Below, piece after piece: positions 22,163-25,355 of a stretch of DNA of 25,355 nt. The translations under genes were made by a program, and so were the position numbers. Origin of the DNA: Nanosynbacter sp. (GTDB lineage Bacteria; Patescibacteriota; Saccharimonadia; Saccharimonadales; Saccharimonadaceae); the NCBI GenBank assembly GCA_015257665.1, contig JABZJS010000010.1, positions 1 to 25,355 on the forward strand, read 5' to 3'. Position 1 is the first letter of the stretch; the number at the start of each line of letters is the position of its first letter. The notes under the pieces were generated by a model. The model was not told where the DNA came from, ran no database searches, and worked only from the letters and a program-made list of their open reading frames with translations.

Positions 22163-22275
22163 CTTGCTCCTTATTGTCGCAGTGATTCTTACACAATGCG
22201 AGAGAATGTCTCCCAAAAACAAATCTCTCATGCTTACATTGAAAGCTCGCTGTAGCAACTGGTTTTCACGCGCGA

Positions 22276-22389
22276 CTAGACAGAGTGACACCCGCCTACC
22301 TCGTTTAGTGTCCAGCCTTCACCCTCAATCTTCAGACTAGCCCCTTTCTCTGTGTCGAGGCTAACCCTCTCACGCCCACCGCACCAAGC
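22276..22389 (-). pseudogene. Possible decayed coding remnant
   Basis: A 38-codon open frame without any start codon reads like protein (SLDTEKGASLKIEGEGWTLN). Another frame just upstream reads LILKLGAVGVRG and would join it by a single frameshift. It lies in the 367-nt gap between the zincin gene and the KGG gene. No ribosome-binding site is present. Nothing else is seen in the gap except the KGG terminator. Confidence 0.25.
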
Positions 22390-22475
22390 TTAAGAATCAA
22401 TTCATTATACTCTAGCAGCCATAGCAGCAGCGCAAAACCACCACAAAAAAGCCGCAAATCCCCAACACAATATTC

Positions 22476-22510
22476 CAAAAACACCTCCCAGATCAGTAGG
22501 AGGTGTTTTA
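22476..22510 (-). terminator. Intrinsic terminator of the KGG gene
   Basis: AAAACACCTCC and GGAGGTGTTTT form a perfect 11-bp stem with an 11-nt loop, followed on the minus strand by TTTTT-GG. Confidence 0.85.
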
Positions 22511-22529
22511 AGCGATACCTGCGTTACCT

Positions 22530-22772
22530 TTAGGCGGCAAGCGCAACGTCCGCTTGTGGAGCAGCCGCAGCAGCAGTATCGTCGGTCTTTTTGGTGCGGC
22601 GAGAGATCCGGCCGCCCTTAGCGCCAGCCACACGAGCAAGTTGTGGATTGGCCGCAAAGCCGCCAGTACGGCCATTCTTGCCGCCCTTGGCGCCAATCTT
22701 GGCGTAGAAGTTAGGGTCTTTAGAGATGTTTTTTTGCGCAGCCTTCAGGCCGCCAGCTTTTGTTCCCGCCAT
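22530..22772 (-). CDS. KGG-motif stress protein with an SsrA-like C-terminus, 80 aa
   Basis: A small basic, glycine-rich protein with KGG-type repeats: GLKAAQKNISKDPNFYAKIG, then GAKGGKNGRTGGF and GAKGGRISRR. Related KGG/GsiB/Con-10-type proteins are hydrophilic stress proteins in bacteria and fungi, although their mechanism is not settled. The tail switches to an Ala/Asp linker and ends ADVALAA, like an SsrA tag, as does the unrelated protein at 14524. AAGGAG lies 8 nt before the ATG. The gene has its own TTGACA promoter with an operator-like palindrome and its own terminator, so it is a single, probably regulated unit. A stress-induced protein bearing a degradation tag could be cleared quickly after stress (inference). 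Confidence 0.85.
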   Translation of the reverse strand: MAGTKAGGLKAAQKNISKDPNFYAKIGAKGGKNGRTGGFAANPQLARVAGAKGGRISRRTKKTDDTAAAAAPQADVALAA

Positions 22773-22849
22773 AGGGTTACTCCTTATTTATATATTTACC
22801 AGAGGTACGTTGCCAGTATAGGCCAGCAAATCCTCGCTACATACCATAT

Positions 22850-22863
22850 ATGATATGTATCAT
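22850..22863. promoter_or_regulatory. Operator-like palindrome at the KGG gene transcription start
   Basis: ATGATATGTATCAT has perfect 6-bp arms around a 2-nt centre. It starts at the predicted transcription start and lies just downstream of the -10, where a repressor would block RNA polymerase. Confidence 0.5.
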
Positions 22864-22869
22864 GATTTA

Positions 22870-22898
22870 AATATAGCATACTGTATATGTTTTGTCAA
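22870..22898 (-). promoter_or_regulatory. Promoter of the KGG gene
   Basis: On the minus strand, a perfect TTGACA (22893-22898) is spaced 17 bp from TATATT (22870-22875). The leader would be about 90 nt. A second weaker -10 (TATACT) lies nearer the gene. Confidence 0.7.
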
Positions 22899-23043
22899 CG
22901 TTTACATGAGCATTTTCAGATTGCATTATTGGTATTGCATTTAAGACGCCTATGCTATATACTAAGTATTAGCTTTGGTTTGGGTCGTTTCCACCAAGGT
23001 CCACCACAACAATTCTCGTTTGCTGCGAGATTCGAGAATAAAA

Positions 23044-23073
23044 AAACAACCCTGCGCATACAGGGTTGTTTTT
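23044..23073 (-). terminator. Intrinsic terminator of the 236-aa gene
   Basis: AAACAACCCTG and CAGGGTTGTTT form a strong stem with a 6-nt loop. It is flanked by A-runs and T-runs on both strands, with seven T on the minus strand, so it can work in both directions. Confidence 0.85.
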
Positions 23074-23105
23074 GATATTGAAAGCGCTTTGCTGTTTGTT
23101 GGGGT

Positions 23106-23816
23106 TCAGAACCAACTATACCCGCCGCTTTGGACTGCTCGACGACCAATACCATTTCGAGGGTGCTGTCGCTCGCTATCTTGGCGCCGCTGGAGTGCCT
23201 CATACCCTTTTACAAGTTGTGGGTATAGTACATTCATGACGTTCTTCGCACCAGGTGACGCATCATCTTGAATCATACTCATCTTACTCCCAACACCTCC
23301 TGCCGTGCCAACACCAAAGACACCAACTTGCTCTGGCACAATACTCAGTGCAGCATGGTGATGCTGTGGGTCTGTGAGAGAGATATACGGCTCTCCAAGC
23401 GTAATAAACCGTGCATCAGGCAGATGAGTCATATCAACTGCATGGGTCTTTATTGCATTGCTCGCTGTTCTCTGGACGACTGGCTGGCCATCCTCATCTG
23501 GAGTACAGGGGTAAAGCAAGCCAATACCATGCTCATGGCTAATTGTCAGCGCCGCCCCAACCTCCGGTGCATATAGCGTATAGAGCCTATTATGCCCGTC
23601 TTGTGGCAACAGTCGAGCTTCTCGCTCTATATCAATTTGCATTCCATCTGAGCCAGTAACGAGCGCCTCTTGGCCATACGGGTTACTGCCAGCTGGCGCA
23701 GCAAATACTCTCTGCTGCCGAGTGATCACCTTATCATAATACAATATGTCGCCCGCCGAATGAATTGGTGGCTCACCATAGCGGTAGTTGATTGATGGTG
23801 GTCGCTGTTCTGTCAT
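23106..23816 (-). CDS. Hypothetical protein, 236 aa
   Basis: Family not recognised. The protein starts TEQRPPSINYRYGEPPIHSA, and the first two-thirds look strand-rich (for example DILYYDKVITRQQRVFAAP and NRLYTLYAPEVGAALTISHE). A glycine-rich turn (GVFGVGTAGGVGSKMS) is followed by a helical part and a tail rich in Arg and Gln. No signal peptide, no membrane segment and no catalytic motif that I can name. AAGGAG lies about 7 nt before the ATG. A possible promoter with an overlapping inverted repeat is about 130 nt upstream (23946-23976). It has its own terminator. Confidence 0.75.
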   Translation of the reverse strand: MTEQRPPSINYRYGEPPIHSAGDILYYDKVITRQQRVFAAPAGSNPYGQEALVTGSDGMQIDIEREARLLPQDGHNRLYTLYAPEVGAALTISHEHGIGLLYPCTPDEDGQPVVQRTASNAIKTHAVDMTHLPDARFITLGEPYISLTDPQHHHAALSIVPEQVGVFGVGTAGGVGSKMSMIQDDASPGAKNVMNVLYPQLVKGYEALQRRQDSERQHPRNGIGRRAVQSGGYSWF

Positions 23817-23945
23817 AAGAACACTCCTTTTTGGTTATGGTTATCACATCATCACTGTATTGCTATCAAGCTAATAACTACCCACCCGCGGCGCTCCACT
23901 CGCCCAAGCCACACCAAGTCGCAGAGCAAGCACCCCTCTCTAGCG

Positions 23946-23976
23946 ATTATACAATAGAATGGTACGTTTGTACCAA
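23946..23976 (-). promoter_or_regulatory. Putative promoter with inverted repeat for the 236-aa gene
   Basis: On the minus strand, TATAAT (23946-23951) follows TTGGTA (23971-23976) at 19 bp. The inverted repeat GGTAC-GTTT-GTACC (23961-23974) overlaps the -35 and could bind a regulator. Confidence 0.4.
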
Positions 23977-24016
23977 TAACGTTCTGGATTCTATATATTC
24001 AACGACAATTTGTCCA

Positions 24017-24048
24017 CAAAAATACAGCCTCTCTTAGGCTGTATTTTC
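24017..24048 (-). terminator. Intrinsic terminator of the tiny-gene operon
   Basis: AAAATACAGCC and GGCTGTATTTT form a perfect 11-bp stem with a short loop, followed on the minus strand by TTTTTG. It supports a real transcript ending here. Confidence 0.8.
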
Positions 24049-24163
24049 CAGTAGCCTGATGATGGCTATCAGTGATGCGTTCTACCTACATACGATGACT
24101 ACGAGAGGTCCTGTCAACACTCTCTGCTGTCTTTGCCATCTCTCGCAACATCTTCACCCATGC

Positions 24164-24295
24164 TTATCGCTTAGCGATATCTGCTTCAGAGTCAGATTGG
24201 CTCGTGTCTTCTGACTCGGCTTGAGTCTCGAGAGGATCTTCTTTCTCAACCTGATAATACTCCCTTGATGGACGCCCATAATTATTATAACCCAT
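24164..24295 (-). CDS. Tiny hypothetical protein, 43 aa
   Basis: A short frame starting MGYNNYGRPSREYYQVEKED and ending SEADIAKR, followed by TAA. It is supported by an excellent ribosome-binding site (AAGGAG, 7 nt before the ATG), a TATAAT just upstream (24313-24318) and a terminator about 116 nt downstream. It has an Asn/Tyr/Gly/Arg-rich N-terminus and a Ser/Glu/Asp-rich tail, so it is probably disordered. No family is recognised. It follows the frameshifted tiny gene at 24321 by 25 nt, and the two are probably one operon. Confidence 0.65.
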   Translation of the reverse strand: MGYNNYGRPSREYYQVEKEDPLETQAESEDTSQSDSEADIAKR

Positions 24296-24320
24296 GGTAT
24301 ATCTCCTTAAGTATTATATA

Positions 24321-24444
24321 CTAATAACAAACCTGGTTATGGTCCAGTTCTTCGGCAAACTTCAACATCTCAAACCCTTCCAGCGTCCAGCCAATATAGC
24401 CGCCGCTTCGTCCGTTTTGCTGCCCTCATAACTTTGACTGGCAT
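24321..24444 (-). pseudogene. Tiny gene broken by a one-base frameshift (or sequence error), about 40 aa
   Basis: AAGGAG lies 7 nt before an ATG that opens MPVKVMR and then continues as unlikely basic sequence to a stop. Shifting one base at the GGG (CCC at 24423-24425) joins it to QQNGRSGGYIGWTLEGFEML and on to LDHNQVCY followed by TAG, a convincing small-protein sequence. A -35/-10 pair (TTGCAA, 17 bp, TTATAT) lies upstream. Either the assembled sequence has one extra G, or the gene is recently inactivated. Confidence 0.5.
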
Positions 24445-24710
24445 GTCGCTTCTCCTTGTTTTTGTTACTTAGACACTCCATATAATACTTTCTCTCTAGA
24501 TTTTGCAAGCAAGTAGCAAACTTCGCACCTATGACCACCGTTAGATCTATCACTTCCCTCAACCTCTGTTACATCTCACCGACAAAAGACACCAGCATGT
24601 TAATGAAAGTAGCAACGCACGGCCAAAGTATCGTCCGAAGCATATTAGTATCAGGTTTAAGCGAACCGTACTTGCAAGCATCAAGTTGTTGATAAAAATC
24701 GTCTCCAAAG

Positions 24711-24738
24711 ATAAGAGCCACCCTATTCGGATGGCTCT
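24711..24738 (-). terminator. Terminator-like hairpin after 5S rRNA
   Basis: On the minus strand, AAGAGCCATCC pairs with GGGTGGCTCTT, followed by ATCTTTGG. It marks the end of the rRNA transcript; the T-run is poor. Confidence 0.65.
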
Positions 24739-24745
24739 TATATAA

Positions 24746-24854
<109 letters not shown>

Positions 24855-25040
24855 GTGGGGGTTTAGACGCTTGGTTCCGATATATTTCCTCGGTGGGCCA
24901 AACCCCTGCTTCGATGTCCATCTGCACGGTATAGTAATGTACGTGTCAACGATTGACAGTGGTGATATACACCAATCACTAGTTAAGTCTACCTCATCCA
25001 CGCCACCAATGCAAGCATTAGCATCGTAGACAAGGACATA

Positions 25041-25355
<315 letters not shown>

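Noticed and set aside
24321..24444. Idea that TGA encodes glycine here (as in Gracilibacteria), which would open the tiny gene's other frame
   Set aside because: Conserved genes such as def, fmt, recJ's neighbour and the 107-aa gene end normally at TGA, so TGA is a stop in this genome.
24950..24985. TTGACA and a small hairpin in the 23S-5S spacer, plus strand
   Set aside because: It points away from the rRNA genes and has no matching -10; probably part of spacer folding.

Overview
The window looks like a piece of a small-genome bacterium of the candidate phyla radiation (Patescibacteria), most probably Saccharibacteria (TM7). This is an inference. It rests on a compact IF-2 (about 591 aa), a four-repeat ribosomal protein S1, two proteins resembling the DUF5663 family, an rpsU-yqeY-adk-map cluster, many small proteins of unknown family, and near-consensus sigma70-type promoters. 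Many genes end in TGA, so the standard bacterial code applies. Base composition is near 50% GC in genes and AT-rich between them.

Layout. 1-2.8 kb, minus strand: an unknown protein, then rpsU-yqeY-adk-map, a translation/energy operon transcribed right to left. 2.8-4.4 kb: a structured dispersed element, a nucleotidyltransferase-like gene on the plus strand, and about 400 nt with strong hairpins and a candidate small RNA. 4.4-5.7 kb: an HTH-Panacea (DUF4065) antitoxin overlapping a candidate toxin gene. 5.7-8.2 kb: a second dispersed element and three unknown genes. 8.4-14.3 kb: the replication-repair and formylation core. Here a winged-helix regulator overlaps recJ on the minus strand, divergent from priA, which is followed by a third dispersed element and the overlapping def-fmt pair. 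14.5-17.4 kb: two related DUF5663-like proteins and a 517-aa coiled, low-complexity protein. 17.5-20.5 kb: an rpsA-infB operon with an excellent promoter and a fourth dispersed element upstream. 20.8-24.3 kb: an LPQTG cell-wall-anchored protein, a zincin with a zinc ribbon, a KGG stress protein, an unknown protein and two tiny genes. 24.7-25.4 kb: a 5S rRNA and the 3' end of a 23S rRNA on the minus strand.

Functionally the conserved genes form one theme: making and maturing proteins. S1, S21, IF-2, 23S and 5S make up translation; Fmt puts the formyl group on initiator Met-tRNA; Def and Map remove formyl and Met from new chains. PriA and RecJ restart and repair replication forks.

The most unusual signal is a roughly 90-116-nt structured element in four copies (2957-3064 plus, 5961-6074 minus, 12660-12775 plus, 20605-20694 minus). 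Its outer stems differ in sequence but stay paired, while its inner motif is nearly constant, and all four copies point the same way as the next gene. Other points of interest are two unrelated proteins that both end in the SsrA-like sequence DVALAA, promoters placed so that priA and def would be read from leaderless mRNAs, and a tiny gene that needs a one-base correction.
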